From assembly GCA_000332255.1 (NCBI GenBank), contig KB235926.1, positions 3,997,018 through 4,061,017 of the forward strand: a stretch of 64,000 nt of DNA, given 5' to 3'. Position numbers and translations under genes: made by a program. Positions 45,279 to 57,414 of the stretch are shown piece by piece. The stretch's first letter is position 1. Each line of letters starts with the position of its first letter. This DNA is from a cyanobacterium PCC 7702. Lineage in GTDB: Bacteria > Cyanobacteriota > Cyanobacteriia > Cyanobacteriales > Nostocaceae. The notes under the pieces are model-generated. The model did no database searches. It was not told the DNA's origin and worked only from the letters and a program-made list of their open reading frames with translations.

Positions 45279-45338
45279 ATGGCTTTGGCGGTAATTAGGA
45301 CAGCTAACTTTGAGTAGATTTTCCCAGCTTAACTGTAT

Positions 45339-46217
45339 TTATCGACTGTTTTGTCTTTCTTTTTGAGAAGAAGTGTAAACCACATCTGGAAAAGAACGTT
45401 TAGCAATATAAAGCCAACTTAATCCAGCTAATCCCAACACGATTCCGATGAAACTAATCACTTGCGCGATTCTCAACGGTCCCAGCATTAAGCTGTCAGT
45501 TCTAAGACCCTCAATCCACAAACGACCTAAGCTGTAAGCTGCTAGGTAAACCATAAACAGCGTACCTGTTTTTAATCGTGGCTTACCCCGCAAATCTCGA
45601 AAAAACAAAAAGATCAGCAAGGCGAATACCATTAAATCCCATAAAGATTCATAAAGAAAGGTGGGATGAAAATATTCAAAACCAATCAAATCTGGAGGAC
45701 GGCGTTCAGGAGGAATATATAACTTCCACGGTAAATTAGTAGGAGCACCAAAAGCTTCAGAATTAAAAAAATTACCCCAACGTCCGATCGCCTGTCCTAA
45801 AATCAGTGAAGGAGACACTAAATCTGCCAACTGCCAAAACGAAACTCTCTTGACTTTGGCAAAGATGATAGATGCAACCAGACCGCCCAGAATCGCTCCA
45901 TGAATGGCAATTCCTCCTTGCCAAATCGCAATGATTCGCTCTGGATGTCGAGCGTATTCTGACCACTCAAACAAAACATAATACAGTCGCGCTGCTGGAA
46001 TTGCCGCAATGACCAGCCAAATCGACAAATCACCAATCAACTCTGGATTCACGTTACGGCGCTTTGCCAGGTACTGAGAAAGAGTGACGCCAATTAATAC
46101 CGCTGTAGCGATTAACAAACCGTACCAACGGATAGTAATTGGCCCTATTTTCACAAAAATTGGCCCGGGAGATGTAAATTGAAACGCCAAGGGCAAAACG
46201 GAAACTGCCAATGCCAT
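45339..46217 (-). CDS. lgt: prolipoprotein diacylglyceryl transferase
   Basis: Attaches diacylglycerol to the lipobox cysteine of prelipoproteins; several such substrates are in this window. The 292-residue integral membrane protein has seven predicted helices, the conserved HGAILGG segment (usual HGGLIGG) and the Lgt signature [13 protein letters not shown]. The catalytic histidine and arginine of Lgt (as in YVLFEWSEY and IHGAILGG) are in place. ATG at 46217. It lies upstream of cobM and divergent from coaD. Confidence 0.95.
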   Translation of the reverse strand: MALAVSVLPLAFQFTSPGPIFVKIGPITIRWYGLLIATAVLIGVTLSQYLAKRRNVNPELIGDLSIWLVIAAIPAARLYYVLFEWSEYARHPERIIAIWQGGIAIHGAILGGLVASIIFAKVKRVSFWQLADLVSPSLILGQAIGRWGNFFNSEAFGAPTNLPWKLYIPPERRPPDLIGFEYFHPTFLYESLWDLMVFALLIFLFFRDLRGKPRLKTGTLFMVYLAAYSLGRLWIEGLRTDSLMLGPLRIAQVISFIGIVLGLAGLSWLYIAKRSFPDVVYTSSQKERQNSR

Positions 46218-46440
46218 GTATAAGTACCTAACTCAGCACTCTTAACTCGAAATTTTTGCACTGCGGTAATAACAACCACAGCATTGATTGTAAGTCTCCC
46301 GGGCAGAGGATGGCGATGATAGATAAAAAAAGAAAGCTCCTGTTTGGCAAAACAAACTTACCCAAAACAAAAATTTCTAGCAAAGAATAAACTATGTTTG
46401 GATATAATCACCTAAATAACTTTGAGGCAATATTAAGATC

Positions 46441-47016
46441 GTGATCGCCATTTATCCAGGTAGCTTCGATCCTATCACTTTGGGACACCTCGATATAATA
46501 GAACGCGGTAGCCGGCTATTTAACCAGGTTATCGTTGCTGTAGTGCGAAATCCCAACAAAACGCCTCTTTTTACTGTACAAAAACGCCTAGAACAAATTC
46601 GTCAATCTGTTAAGCATCTGTCTAACGTTGAAGTTGACGCCTTTGATGGTCTAACTGTTAATTATGCCCACATGCGCCAAGCCTCTGTTTTGCTACGGGG
46701 ACTACGAGCAATTTCGGATTTTGAAGTCGAGCTGCAAATGGCTCATACCAATAAAACTCTGTCTACCGATATAGAAACTGTTTTTCTAGCAACCTCGAAC
46801 GAGTATAGTTTTTTAAGTAGTAGTGTGGTAAAAGAGATCGCAAGGTTTGGTGGTTCCGTCGATCATCTTGTTCCCTCCCACGTTGCCCTGGATATTTACC
46901 AATGCTACGCCCAAACTCATCCCATATCGAACCCAATCACAATGGAAGCACTCCCACCCACCCAGAGTTCCACGATGGAATCTTCGATGAAAACTCTGCA
47001 GGAACGGGAAGTGTAG
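46441..47016 (+). CDS. coaD: phosphopantetheine adenylyltransferase
   Basis: Penultimate enzyme of CoA synthesis. Residues 1-160 form the complete enzyme: [19 protein letters not shown] (TxGH motif), [16 protein letters not shown] and the [13 protein letters not shown] motif. Residues 161-191 are a non-conserved tail not needed by the family. That tail overlaps the downstream DivIVA-like gene by 115 bases. The start is GTG at 46441; a TATAAT box occurs near 46398. The enzyme usually forms hexamers. Confidence 0.93.
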   Translation: MIAIYPGSFDPITLGHLDIIERGSRLFNQVIVAVVRNPNKTPLFTVQKRLEQIRQSVKHLSNVEVDAFDGLTVNYAHMRQASVLLRGLRAISDFEVELQMAHTNKTLSTDIETVFLATSNEYSFLSSSVVKEIARFGGSVDHLVPSHVALDIYQCYAQTHPISNPITMEALPPTQSSTMESSMKTLQEREV

Positions 47017-47576
47017 ATATTGAGCAAGAACTCAATCTCTTAGAGGAAATTATCCTCTCTGGCTTGCACGTTCCATTCACGCGCAATACTTTGGTGGATG
47101 AGGATAAGCTGCTAGACCAACTTGATTTCATTCGCCTATCTCTACCAAAAGCTTTGCAACAAGCAACAGAAATCCTCCGCCAAAAAGAAGAGATTATTCT
47201 GCAAGCACAAGAGTACGGACAACAAATCGTGGAAGCAGCACAAGCAAAAAGGGCACAAATCCTAGATAATAACGAAATTATCAAACAAGCAGAACGGGAA
47301 GCTTCAGAACTACGGCGAAAGGTGCAGCAAGAATGTGAAGCAATGATGCAAGAAACGTTAGAAGAAATTGACCGCAAGCGCCGTCAGTGTCAACAAGAAT
47401 TGGAGGAAATGCGACAAGCTGCGATCGCACAAGCACAAGTTATTCAACGCGGAGCTGATGAATACGCCGATCGCGTTTTAGAAAATATTGAAGAGCAACT
47501 GCAAAATATATTGCGAATCATCCACAACGGACGACAACAATTACAGCAAGAATTGCCCCCACAACGCAACTCCTAG
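46902..47576 (+). CDS. DivIVA-like coiled-coil protein
   Basis: A 224-residue protein. A weakly conserved N-terminal 35 residues are followed by a conserved block ([43 protein letters not shown]), then a long Gln/Glu/Arg-rich coiled coil (about 80-215). The layout resembles cyanobacterial DivIVA-like/Cdv3 proteins linked to cell division, but I infer this from organisation only. The start ATG at 46902 lies inside coaD in another frame; no closer start codon precedes the conserved block, so the overlap appears real. Confidence 0.75.
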   Translation: MLRPNSSHIEPNHNGSTPTHPEFHDGIFDENSAGTGSVDIEQELNLLEEIILSGLHVPFTRNTLVDEDKLLDQLDFIRLSLPKALQQATEILRQKEEIILQAQEYGQQIVEAAQAKRAQILDNNEIIKQAEREASELRRKVQQECEAMMQETLEEIDRKRRQCQQELEEMRQAAIAQAQVIQRGADEYADRVLENIEEQLQNILRIIHNGRQQLQQELPPQRNS

Positions 47577-47727
47577 CTCTTTTCAATTCCTAATAGGGAG
47601 TAATTATAATTTCGACACGCTCTTGCACTACTTTGCTTGACCACAAAGCAATTCAGCCGTTTTTCTCGAACAAGATTTTCTAAAATCTACCCATCTTTGC
47701 TGTTTTTGGCAAAAAAGAGTGCGATCG

Positions 47728-49074
47728 CTACAGCGTGTATGTAAAATCCTCAACCAACATACCGGGGACAATACTACCTCCGAGTTGACGAGCTTGATAG
47801 GTTCCGACTTCGGGGATGAATTCTTGAAAGTTAGTAAAATCTAGAAGATTTTCTCCCCAGAAGCGATAGAGACTTTCGTCGAAACGCAAATTTTCTATGG
47901 GAGCGACTATTTGGCCAGCTTCTACCCAAAAGCAAGCATAGCGTGTCATACCGGTAATTCTTCCTGTAGGGCGATCGCTCCAATTTAAGTAGTGTAGATT
48001 AGATACATACAGTCCTGTATCTAGACTTGTGAGAATGCGATCGCGTGCTAGATTTCCCGGACCCAGTTCTGGTGAGCGTAAAGATTCAGTACTGTTGGCG
48101 CCGTTGGCAGTTTTTTGATATTCTTTGGCGGTGCGGGAATTGACCAGGGTATTGACTAAAATGCCCTTTGTAATAATTGGTAATTCTGGTGCTGCAATTT
48201 CTCCCCATTCATTAAAACGCGGTACCGATCCTCGGTGAAAATTTTCTTTGAGGTTTACAAGAGGAGAAAGCACTTTTTCTTGGCGAGATAAAGCAGCTAG
48301 GGCGCTATTTCCTTGTTGTAGGTCAGCTTCGCTAACACCTCCCCAAGAAAGCATGCTTAGCAGATCGGCAACTGCTGCTGCTGCAAAGTAAGTTTTATAG
48401 TTTCCTCTGGGCAATTTTTTAACAGGAAGAGAAAGTAATTTTAATTGTTTTTTAGCTTCCTCAATTTTAGCTGCATAAGTTTCTTGCTGCCAGTTACTAC
48501 CTGCAAAAGTGTCTTTCACAGCCTGTTGTTCGTTTGTAAATATAGAATAATCGAGTGTGAAAGAATCTGTGGCAAACCAGTGTTTTTGTCCGCTGGAGTC
48601 AGCATATGCTCTTATAACAACTCCTCCGGCGTAAATGCCAGTAAAATCTAATTCTTGAACTAATTCGAGTATGGCTGGTATTACTGCTTCTTCAGCTAAT
48701 AAATTACCTATATAAACTTCTCTACTAGTGTTATTTCCTGATGGCAAAACTAAATAGGGGTCTAGAGGTTGTAAAGGCAGTTCTTCCTGCAGTTGTTGCC
48801 AAGCTTGGCGTGCTAGTTTCCAATCTGTTTCCCAGTTACCAGTGAAAGGAATTAATCGAAAATTGCTGCGTTGATTTTGCATGCAAGTCAATTCGAGCCA
48901 GCCATCGCTAACGGTACCTGTTTGTCGTACTTTTGCATGGTTGAAACGGGTGAATTGACTGTATTCGCTGTTCAATTTGACAGTGAATTGTTCACCTTCT
49001 TGTTGTTTATCTAGAAGAGTTTCTACAAGTTGATTAAAGCTATTTTCTACGGCAGATAACTTTTGCTGTTTCAT
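47728..49074 (-). CDS. TldE/PmbA-like metalloprotease partner
   Basis: A 448-residue protein of the PmbA/TldD fold without the HExxxH zinc motif, which makes it the non-catalytic TldE-type subunit. Features include LSWGGVSEADLQQGNSALAALSRQEK, FNEWGEIAAPELPIITKGILVNTLVNSRTAKEY, and TRYACFWVEAGQIVAPIENLRFDES. It follows the TldD gene by 72 bases. In E. coli the pair processes microcin B17 and CcdA; no peptide substrate is obvious here. Confidence 0.85.
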   Translation of the reverse strand: MKQQKLSAVENSFNQLVETLLDKQQEGEQFTVKLNSEYSQFTRFNHAKVRQTGTVSDGWLELTCMQNQRSNFRLIPFTGNWETDWKLARQAWQQLQEELPLQPLDPYLVLPSGNNTSREVYIGNLLAEEAVIPAILELVQELDFTGIYAGGVVIRAYADSSGQKHWFATDSFTLDYSIFTNEQQAVKDTFAGSNWQQETYAAKIEEAKKQLKLLSLPVKKLPRGNYKTYFAAAAVADLLSMLSWGGVSEADLQQGNSALAALSRQEKVLSPLVNLKENFHRGSVPRFNEWGEIAAPELPIITKGILVNTLVNSRTAKEYQKTANGANSTESLRSPELGPGNLARDRILTSLDTGLYVSNLHYLNWSDRPTGRITGMTRYACFWVEAGQIVAPIENLRFDESLYRFWGENLLDFTNFQEFIPEVGTYQARQLGGSIVPGMLVEDFTYTL

Positions 49075-49146
49075 TATATTTTGTTGTTGGAAAGAGGGGC
49101 AAAAATATGATGTGGGGGTTTTGTGTTTGTGTTTTTGTGTTATTTT

Positions 49147-50595
49147 CTAAGTTCCGCCACCAAAGACTTCGACGTTAGCAAATACACAAACAGGTGAACC
49201 ATGTCCTACCCAGATAGCTTGGTTTGGTTCTCCTTTTCCGCAGTAGGGAGTACCGTACATTTTCCAGGTGGAGGAGTCGCCGACTTTGATTAAGCTGTGC
49301 CAAAATTCTGGTGTGGTGGCTCGGTAATTGGGATTGCGGAGTGTTTTGGTGAGTTTACCGTTTTCAATCAATTTTGCGTACTCACAACCAAATTGGAATT
49401 TGTAGCGGCGATCGTCTATTGACCAGGAGCGATTGGATTCCATGTAGACGCCGTGTTCGATATCGGCAATAATTTCTGGAAAGGAGCCTTGATTTGGTTC
49501 TAAGTTCAAGTTAGCCATTCGGTCGATGGCGGGTCGGTTCCAGGAGCAAGCGCGAGCACAAGCTACTCCTGCTTTTGGTAATCCTGCACGTTTTTGACTT
49601 TCGAGACTACCCAAACCCCGTAGCAGCAAACCTTCTTTGATTAAATATTCTCGTGTTGCCACAGCGCCAGTGTCATCAAAGCCGTAGCTAGCAAATTCTG
49701 CGGGTATGGTGGGGTCGAAGGTGATGTTCATCAAAAAAGAGCCGTAAGCTAAAACGCCGAAATCGCTGATGTTAAAAAAGCTACCTCCCGCGTAATTACG
49801 CTCGTCTCCTAAGATTCTATCAATTTCGAGCGGATGTCCGACGCTTTCATGAATTTGCAGCATCATTTGATCCGGGGCGAGGACGAGGTTTGTACGTATA
49901 TTTGGGCACTCAGGAGCTGTTAAAAGTTCTATTGCTTGTTCGCCGATTTGCTGGGCTCGTTGCTGGATATATTCTGGTTGGAGTAATTCCAAGCCACCTT
50001 GATAGCAGCTAGCTTCCCAACCGTTGTTGGTGCGCTGTTGCACGATCGCTCCTTCTTGGGCGATCGCTCCGTAATGCTGGCGTACAAAAGAAAATTTTTG
50101 ATATACTTGAGAGCCATTACTGCTGGCGAACCAAATTTCTGTTTGGGTGGTAGTAGCGCTGGCTGTGGTTTGGACAATTTGTGGAGAAACTTTCAGGGCC
50201 TGACAGGCGCAGATTAATAAATCGTTGATTTCGGCAATGCTTTGGGTATCTAAGGGTTGGGCGGCTGGGGAAATGTATTCACCAACAACTTTGGGGCGTT
50301 CGGTTGCTGGTTGAAATGGATGTATCCACCACCGACTGGAGAACAATGCTTGTTTGTAGGCTTGTTGGGCTGCGGTTTGCAAACTTGCAAGTTCGAGATT
50401 ATTGGTAGCAGCGTAGCCAATGCAGCCATTGACCATTACTTCTACCATGGCTCCGATAGTATAGGAGTTGCCATTTTTTTGCGGTAAAGCATCGCGGAAG
50501 TAAAAATGGGAAGAAGTTTCCTTGACAAGTCTAATACCGATCCAATCGGCGGGAATGTTGATGTTAGCGATCGCCTGTGTTAGTTGAGACCACAT
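49147..50595 (-). CDS. tldD: TldD-like zinc metalloprotease
   Basis: A 482-residue metalloprotease. The zinc motif is H249-E-xxx-H254 (MLQIHESVGHPLEIDR) and the third ligand is probably C404 (QFGCEYA), as in E. coli TldD. The VACARACSWNRPAIDRMANLNLEPNQG stretch is typical of the C-terminal half. It acts in the cytoplasm with TldE on unfolded peptides. Its gene lies immediately upstream of the TldE-like gene and 67 bases downstream of cysS on the same strand. ATG at 50595. Confidence 0.9.
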   Translation of the reverse strand: MWSQLTQAIANINIPADWIGIRLVKETSSHFYFRDALPQKNGNSYTIGAMVEVMVNGCIGYAATNNLELASLQTAAQQAYKQALFSSRWWIHPFQPATERPKVVGEYISPAAQPLDTQSIAEINDLLICACQALKVSPQIVQTTASATTTQTEIWFASSNGSQVYQKFSFVRQHYGAIAQEGAIVQQRTNNGWEASCYQGGLELLQPEYIQQRAQQIGEQAIELLTAPECPNIRTNLVLAPDQMMLQIHESVGHPLEIDRILGDERNYAGGSFFNISDFGVLAYGSFLMNITFDPTIPAEFASYGFDDTGAVATREYLIKEGLLLRGLGSLESQKRAGLPKAGVACARACSWNRPAIDRMANLNLEPNQGSFPEIIADIEHGVYMESNRSWSIDDRRYKFQFGCEYAKLIENGKLTKTLRNPNYRATTPEFWHSLIKVGDSSTWKMYGTPYCGKGEPNQAIWVGHGSPVCVFANVEVFGGGT

Positions 50596-50662
50596 GATTA
50601 TATATTTTCAGAAATAAAGGTAGAACAAGGCTCTAGGGTAGAAGGTGAAATGCTTAGAGCCC

Positions 50663-52120
50663 TTAATTACGATGCCAGCGAGTTCCTTCGCGGGTATCTA
50701 TCAAAGTGATACCGCGTGCTTGTAGTTCGTTGCGGATGCGATCGCTTTCGGCAAAGTTCTTAGCTTGTCTTGCTGCTTGTCTTTTTTGAACCAAAAGTTC
50801 TATTTCCGTGTCGCTTAAATCATCGTGCTTGGATTTTTCCAGTTCTTCTGTTTTGGCTTCTAAGCCCAAAACTGCAGCTAGGGTGATTAAAGTCTGCCAT
50901 TTTGTGCGCAATTGTGCTGGTGAGGTTTCTATTCTACCTTCATGGACGAAAATGTTTCCTTCTCGTTCTAATTCTTTGGCTAATTCAAACAAAACGGACA
51001 ACCCGCGCGGGAAATTAAAGTCATCGTTGACTGCTTCCTGAAAACGCTCGATGTAGGAGTTATCCAGCATTTGTTCTTTTGGCAAACTATCTTCCCATCC
51101 CCATTGTTGACCGTACTTATAGCCAAATAGCAAGCCTTCTTTAAGGGTGTGCCAACCTTTAGTAGCAGCGACAATACCTTCTTCTGTAAAGTCTATTGGT
51201 TTGCGATAGTGGGTCATTAACACGAACAATCGCAAAGCCATGGGTTCGACTCCTCGCTCTAGCAATTCGCGAATGGTGATGAAATTCCCCAGTGACTTCG
51301 ACATTTTTTCACCATCTACTTTCACCATACCGTTGTGTAGCCAGTAGCGAGCTAGTGGTTTACCTGTTGCTGCTTCTGATTGGGCTATTTCATTTTCGTG
51401 GTGGGGAAAAATTAAGTCTGCACCGCCAGCGTGAATGTCAATGGTATCGCCGAGGCGATCGCGTACCATGGCGGAGCATTCGATATGCCATCCCGGACGA
51501 CCTTGACCCCAAGGTGATTTCCAATAAGGTTCTCCTGGTTTTGCTGCTTTCCACAAAGCAAAGTCAAAGGGATCTCTTTTTTTCTGATAGTCTGGGTCAT
51601 CTGGGTTGACTCTTTCGCTGGCGCCGGCGAGCATATCTTCTAGTTTGCGTCCGGAAAGTTTACCGTATTCGGGAAATTTACGCACAGCGTAGTAAACATC
51701 GCCTTGGGCGGGGTAGGCGTAGCCTTTGTGTTCTAATTCGTGAATTAACCGCTGAATACCGTTCATTGTATGAGTTGCACGGGGATATTCATCGGCGTCC
51801 TTTACTCCCAAGCGGTGCATATCTTCAAAATATGCTTTGATAAAGCGATCGGCAACAGCTTCCATTGAAGAGCCTTCTTGTCGTGCGCGATTGAGAATTT
51901 TGTCGTCTATGTCTGTAAAATTTTGCACAAAACGCACTTCATATCCAATAAATTGCAGGTAGCGACGCACAACGTCCCAGACAATGCAAGCTCTAGCATG
52001 ACCCAAGTGGCAATAGTCGTACACCGTCACGCCGCAGTAATACATCTTGACCTTTTTTGGTTCGATAGTTTCGAAGAGTTCTTGACGACGGGTGAGGGTA
52101 TTGTAAACTGTTAGGGCCAT
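50663..52120 (-). CDS. cysS: cysteinyl-tRNA synthetase
   Basis: A 485-residue class I synthetase. The zinc-binding C29, the HLGH motif (38-41, YDYCHLGHARACIVWD) and the KMSKS loop (VDGEKMSKSLGNF, about 270) are complete. The C-terminal anticodon-recognition helices end in NELQARGITLIDTREGTRW. It is a single-copy housekeeping gene divergent from the CobW-family GTPase gene and followed by tldD. ATG at 52120. Confidence 0.97.
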   Translation of the reverse strand: MALTVYNTLTRRQELFETIEPKKVKMYYCGVTVYDYCHLGHARACIVWDVVRRYLQFIGYEVRFVQNFTDIDDKILNRARQEGSSMEAVADRFIKAYFEDMHRLGVKDADEYPRATHTMNGIQRLIHELEHKGYAYPAQGDVYYAVRKFPEYGKLSGRKLEDMLAGASERVNPDDPDYQKKRDPFDFALWKAAKPGEPYWKSPWGQGRPGWHIECSAMVRDRLGDTIDIHAGGADLIFPHHENEIAQSEAATGKPLARYWLHNGMVKVDGEKMSKSLGNFITIRELLERGVEPMALRLFVLMTHYRKPIDFTEEGIVAATKGWHTLKEGLLFGYKYGQQWGWEDSLPKEQMLDNSYIERFQEAVNDDFNFPRGLSVLFELAKELEREGNIFVHEGRIETSPAQLRTKWQTLITLAAVLGLEAKTEELEKSKHDDLSDTEIELLVQKRQAARQAKNFAESDRIRNELQARGITLIDTREGTRWHRN

Positions 52121-52253
52121 AACACAGTAATACTAAATAGGATACGCAATAATAGGTTAAAGTAGGCAAGGCACTTGTCCAGCACACTTATGCTAGAGTT
52201 TTCTGGACTGTGTGCGCTACATTTCTATTTTGACTTTTTTTGACAGCAGCGCT

Positions 52254-53315
<1,062 letters not shown>

Positions 53316-53437
53316 CAGTTAGGAACGCTCAAGACAAAAATTAGGTATGGGCGATAGAGACGCTTGTTTTGCCCTGTTAAGCCCCTATTGTCCCATATCA
53401 ATTATTTTTTCAATTTCCCGATTTATAATTGCTAGTT

Positions 53438-53890
53438 ATGCGCGTGGTGCTGCAGCGAGTCAAGTCGTCTCAAGTGACTGTTGACGGTGAAATTGTTGGC
53501 AAAATTGGACGAGGATTAAATTTACTAGTTGGTATTGCCAACACTGATACTGATGCCGAAATTGACTGGATGGTACGTAAATGTTTAGAACTGCGGCTGT
53601 TTCCCGATCCGCAAGGGGGAGAACGCTGGCAAAAATCTGTGGAGGAAATTGGTGGCGAGTTGCTGGTGGTCAGTCAGTTTACGCTTTATGGTGATTGTCG
53701 CAAGGGGCGCCGTCCCTCTTTTGACCGTTCTGCTCCTCCTCAAATAGCTGAAGATTTATACCACCGTTTTGTTGCCAAGTTACGCACTAGCGGTTTAAAG
53801 GTAGAAACTGGTAAGTTCGGGGCAATGATGCAAGTTGTGATTGAAAATGATGGTCCTGTAACTTTATTACTGGAAAAAGAAGCTATCTAG
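53438..53890 (+). CDS. dtd: D-aminoacyl-tRNA deacylase
   Basis: Hydrolyses D-amino acids wrongly attached to tRNA. The 150-residue protein has the family N-terminus [15 protein letters not shown], the [17 protein letters not shown] loop with the substrate-contacting SQ pair, and the GPVTLLLE strand with the cross-subunit Gly-Pro motif. The homodimer is usual. I start at the ATG at 53438; a TTG nine bases upstream also fits. It is downstream of the CobW-family gene on the same strand by 122 bases. Confidence 0.95.
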   Translation: MRVVLQRVKSSQVTVDGEIVGKIGRGLNLLVGIANTDTDAEIDWMVRKCLELRLFPDPQGGERWQKSVEEIGGELLVVSQFTLYGDCRKGRRPSFDRSAPPQIAEDLYHRFVAKLRTSGLKVETGKFGAMMQVVIENDGPVTLLLEKEAI

Positions 53891-54004
53891 TTAATTTTAT
53901 GGAAGTAAGGTTGACAGTGGCATTTAAATTCCTTCATACAACTTAGTACTAAATGATGAGAAAATATAAGGTTAACGCTCACAAAACTTTAAATTCACCG
54001 CATC

Positions 54005-54340
54005 ATGGCCAAAATTCAGTTTACCAAAGGTATTGACGAAGAAGTAATTCCAGATGTGCGCTTGACGCGATCGCGCACCGGTAACACCGGTACAGCAACG
54101 TTCATCTTTCGAAACCCCAAAGCATTGAGCAACGGTAGCACCGATGAAATCACCGGTATGTACTTGATTGACGAGGAGGGGGAACTAGTTACCCGCGAAG
54201 TTAAAGCCAGCTTTATTAACGGAAAGCCAGAAGCACTAGAAGCTGTTTATGTAATGAAATCTCCAGAACAATGGGAGCGCTTTATGCGATTTATGCAGCG
54301 GTATGCAGAAGAAAATGGCTTGGGATTTAGTAAAGCTTAA
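54005..54340 (+). CDS. psb28: photosystem II assembly protein Psb28
   Basis: A 111-residue thylakoid-associated soluble protein that binds transient photosystem II assembly intermediates. The sequence [30 protein letters not shown] is nearly the family consensus, and the ending [14 protein letters not shown] is typical. It marks the host as oxygenic phototroph. ATG at 54005. The spacer after it contains heptamer repeats that can fold into alternative hairpins. Confidence 0.96.
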   Translation: MAKIQFTKGIDEEVIPDVRLTRSRTGNTGTATFIFRNPKALSNGSTDEITGMYLIDEEGELVTREVKASFINGKPEALEAVYVMKSPEQWERFMRFMQRYAEENGLGFSKA

Positions 54341-54358
54341 TAATAAATTAATAAATTA

Positions 54359-54404
54359 TTAGTCATTGGTCATTAGTTACTTGTTCTTCAGTACTAATGA
54401 CTAA
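54359..54404. repeat. heptamer repeats able to form alternative hairpins
   Basis: AGTCATT, GGTCATT and AGTTACT follow in heptad phase and are partly mirrored by ACTAATGACTAA. TTAGTCATT (54359-54367) pairs perfectly with AATGACTAA (54396-54404), and GTCATTAGT (54369-54377) with ACTAATGAC (54393-54401). Confidence 0.5.
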
Positions 54405-54479
54405 ACTTTGAAAAGCCAACTGCAAAACAAGAAGCATCTATTATATGCCCTTAGAGGTTCTCCAATATGTGTTAAACCT

Positions 54480-54980
54480 ATGACCGCTCTCCCTCATTCT
54501 GATTCCAAAATATTAACGGTCAGTTGTGCTGTTGTGACCGTCAGCGATACACGCTCCCAACAAACCGATCGCAGCGGTCAGTTAATTCAGCAATTACTTA
54601 GTGATGCCAACCACACTGTCGCGACCTACACAATTATCCAAGACGAACCAACCCACATTGAACAGCAGTTAGAGGATCTGGGAAAAAATTCTTGTGTAGA
54701 TGCTGTCATTTTCACCGGTGGTACGGGAATTGCACCTCGAGATACCACCTACGATACGCTGGAGAAATTACTGCAAAAAACTTTACCTGGATTTGGAGAA
54801 TTATTTCGGTTTTTAAGCTATCAAGAAATTGGTTCGCGGGCGATCGCATCCCGCGCTGTGGCTGGCATTTATCAAAATAAGTTAGTATTTTCCCTCCCTG
54901 GTTCCAGCAACGCCGTCCGCTTGGCCATGGAAAAACTGATTCTACCGGAACTGACTCATTTGGTGGGGTTATTGCGTTAG
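54480..54980 (+). CDS. moaB: MoaB/MogA-family molybdopterin biosynthesis protein
   Basis: A 166-residue protein that binds molybdopterin and should adenylylate it before molybdenum insertion. The MPT-binding motifs are VVTVSDTRSQQTDRSGQ and FTGGTGIAPRDTTYD, followed by GIYQNKLVFSLPGSSNAVRLAMEKLILPEL. I chose the ATG at 54480, after which the conserved domain begins; an upstream frame to 54408 is open but unconserved. Convergent with ilvC. Confidence 0.9.
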   Translation: MTALPHSDSKILTVSCAVVTVSDTRSQQTDRSGQLIQQLLSDANHTVATYTIIQDEPTHIEQQLEDLGKNSCVDAVIFTGGTGIAPRDTTYDTLEKLLQKTLPGFGELFRFLSYQEIGSRAIASRAVAGIYQNKLVFSLPGSSNAVRLAMEKLILPELTHLVGLLR

Positions 54981-54981
54981 G

Positions 54982-55085
54982 AAGGCAAAAGGCAAGGAGG
55001 AGCTAGAGGTTCGAGTAATAGTTTTTTGCACGCTTTCACGCTCGTGCTTATCACCAAAATGGGTAGCACCCTGCCATCTTGCCTT
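54982..55085. repeat. convergent spacer bounded by inverted AAGGCAA heptamers
   Basis: Two exact AAGGCAA units (54982-54995) at the left and CTTGCCTT (55078-55085) at the right are inverted copies. They enclose most of the spacer between moaB and ilvC. A similar arrangement occurs at 62658-62729. Confidence 0.55.
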
Positions 55086-55095
55086 GTGCCTTGTT

Positions 55096-56151
<1,056 letters not shown>

Positions 56152-56159
56152 TTACCGGA

Positions 56160-57032
56160 TTATGATGCCGTTTCTCGATCGATTCTTTCTACTTCCAAAG
56201 CAGATAATTTTATTTCTACAGCACGTGCGGAATCTTCGATACTGGAAATCTTGCTAGCACCAGGAATGGGCAAAATACAAGGTGATTTAGCACGCAACCA
56301 AGCTAGTACAATACAGTAGACCGATACGCCTTTTTCCTGGGCAAGGTTGGTTAAAACCGGAATATCCTGCAAGTTTTGGTAGCGGCGCCTTCCCCCAAAG
56401 GGACTCCAAGGTAAAAATGTCAATTTTTCTTGTTCGCAATATTCTAGTACGCCATCAAATTCTGGTTGACGGTGCCACGGGTTATATTGATTTTGTACTG
56501 AAACGATATCAATCACACCTTGCGCTTGCTGAATTTGTTCCACAGAAAAGTTAGAAACTCCCACGAATCTAACTATACCCGCAGCTACAGCTTCTTTGGC
56601 TGGTTTTAGAGATTCCTCAATGGTGTAGTTGGGATCTGGTGCGTGATATTGCCAAATATCAATTGGTTTATTTCCGCCCAATGCTTCAAAACTGCTGCGA
56701 ATGGCTTGTTGTAGGTGTTTGGGATTTCCGTTGCGCGTCCAATTTCCTTGCGGGCGCATTAAACCGCCTTTGGTGGCGACGATGACTTCGGATGTGTCTC
56801 GGTGATAAGTTTGCAATGCCTTGTGAATTAGTCGCTCATTATGGTGTTTGTCAGATTCATCTCGACAGTAGGAATCTGCGGTATCGATGAAGGCGATCCC
56901 CAAATCTAAAGCGCGGTGGATGACTTTGATCGCTTCACTTTCTGGAGGGCGATCGCTCAACGACATTGGCATAGCTCCCAAACCAATCGCACTTGTATAG
57001 ATACCTGTTTTTCCTAGTTGTTTTTTTTCCAT
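56160..57032 (-). CDS. aldo/keto reductase
   Basis: A 290-residue NADPH-dependent (beta/alpha)8 oxidoreductase. The tetrad Asp-Tyr (FIDTADSY), Lys (VIVATKGG) and His (WQYHAPDP) is complete. GVSNFSVEQIQQAQG and the C-terminal LPIPGASKISSIEDSARA give the cofactor site. Substrate unknown. I start at the ATG at 57032 (MEKKQLGKTG). It is on the ilvC strand; whether they share a transcript is not clear. Confidence 0.92.
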   Translation of the reverse strand: MEKKQLGKTGIYTSAIGLGAMPMSLSDRPPESEAIKVIHRALDLGIAFIDTADSYCRDESDKHHNERLIHKALQTYHRDTSEVIVATKGGLMRPQGNWTRNGNPKHLQQAIRSSFEALGGNKPIDIWQYHAPDPNYTIEESLKPAKEAVAAGIVRFVGVSNFSVEQIQQAQGVIDIVSVQNQYNPWHRQPEFDGVLEYCEQEKLTFLPWSPFGGRRRYQNLQDIPVLTNLAQEKGVSVYCIVLAWLRAKSPCILPIPGASKISSIEDSARAVEIKLSALEVERIDRETAS

Positions 57033-57414
57033 TCTTCTAGCTTTCAATTACTTGCTTACAACCAGCTTTTGTATATTCTAATTATGTTTTTTCGTTTCCT
57101 AATAAAAAATCATATTTTTTGATAAAAATTAAAATTAATCCGGCTAGCAATTATTAGCGACAAACTATGATTAACGCTTTCTTTAGCAGCTTGAATGCAC
57201 TATAGCTAGAAAATCTAGGCAAGACTTTCAGAAGATATAGTCTGGAGTGCTAAAATATTAAGCATTACCTAATTCGACCCCGTCTTTTTGAGCAAAAAGA
57301 TTTGGAAGATTTTCTAAAAAATTTTCAGCCAAAAATTTGGAAATAAAGATAAAAACTGTTGTAGTTGAAGTTAACGACTCAACTACCTCATTGCACTAAA
57401 GCTACAATAGAAAT
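57033..57414. other. 382-base AT-rich divergent spacer
   Basis: Spacer between the aldo/keto reductase and DUF4359 genes. It is rich in A/T runs and shows no convincing hairpin, repeat or reading frame. A TACAAT box near 57401 lacks a matching -35. Confidence 0.4.

Noticed and set aside
45138-45338. Possible cobalamin riboswitch upstream of cobM
   Set aside because: The spacer is short and lacks the conserved core; only the hairpin at 45251 is seen.
52121-52253. Zur operator before the CobW-family gene
   Set aside because: No TGATAATnATTATCA-like palindrome in the spacer.
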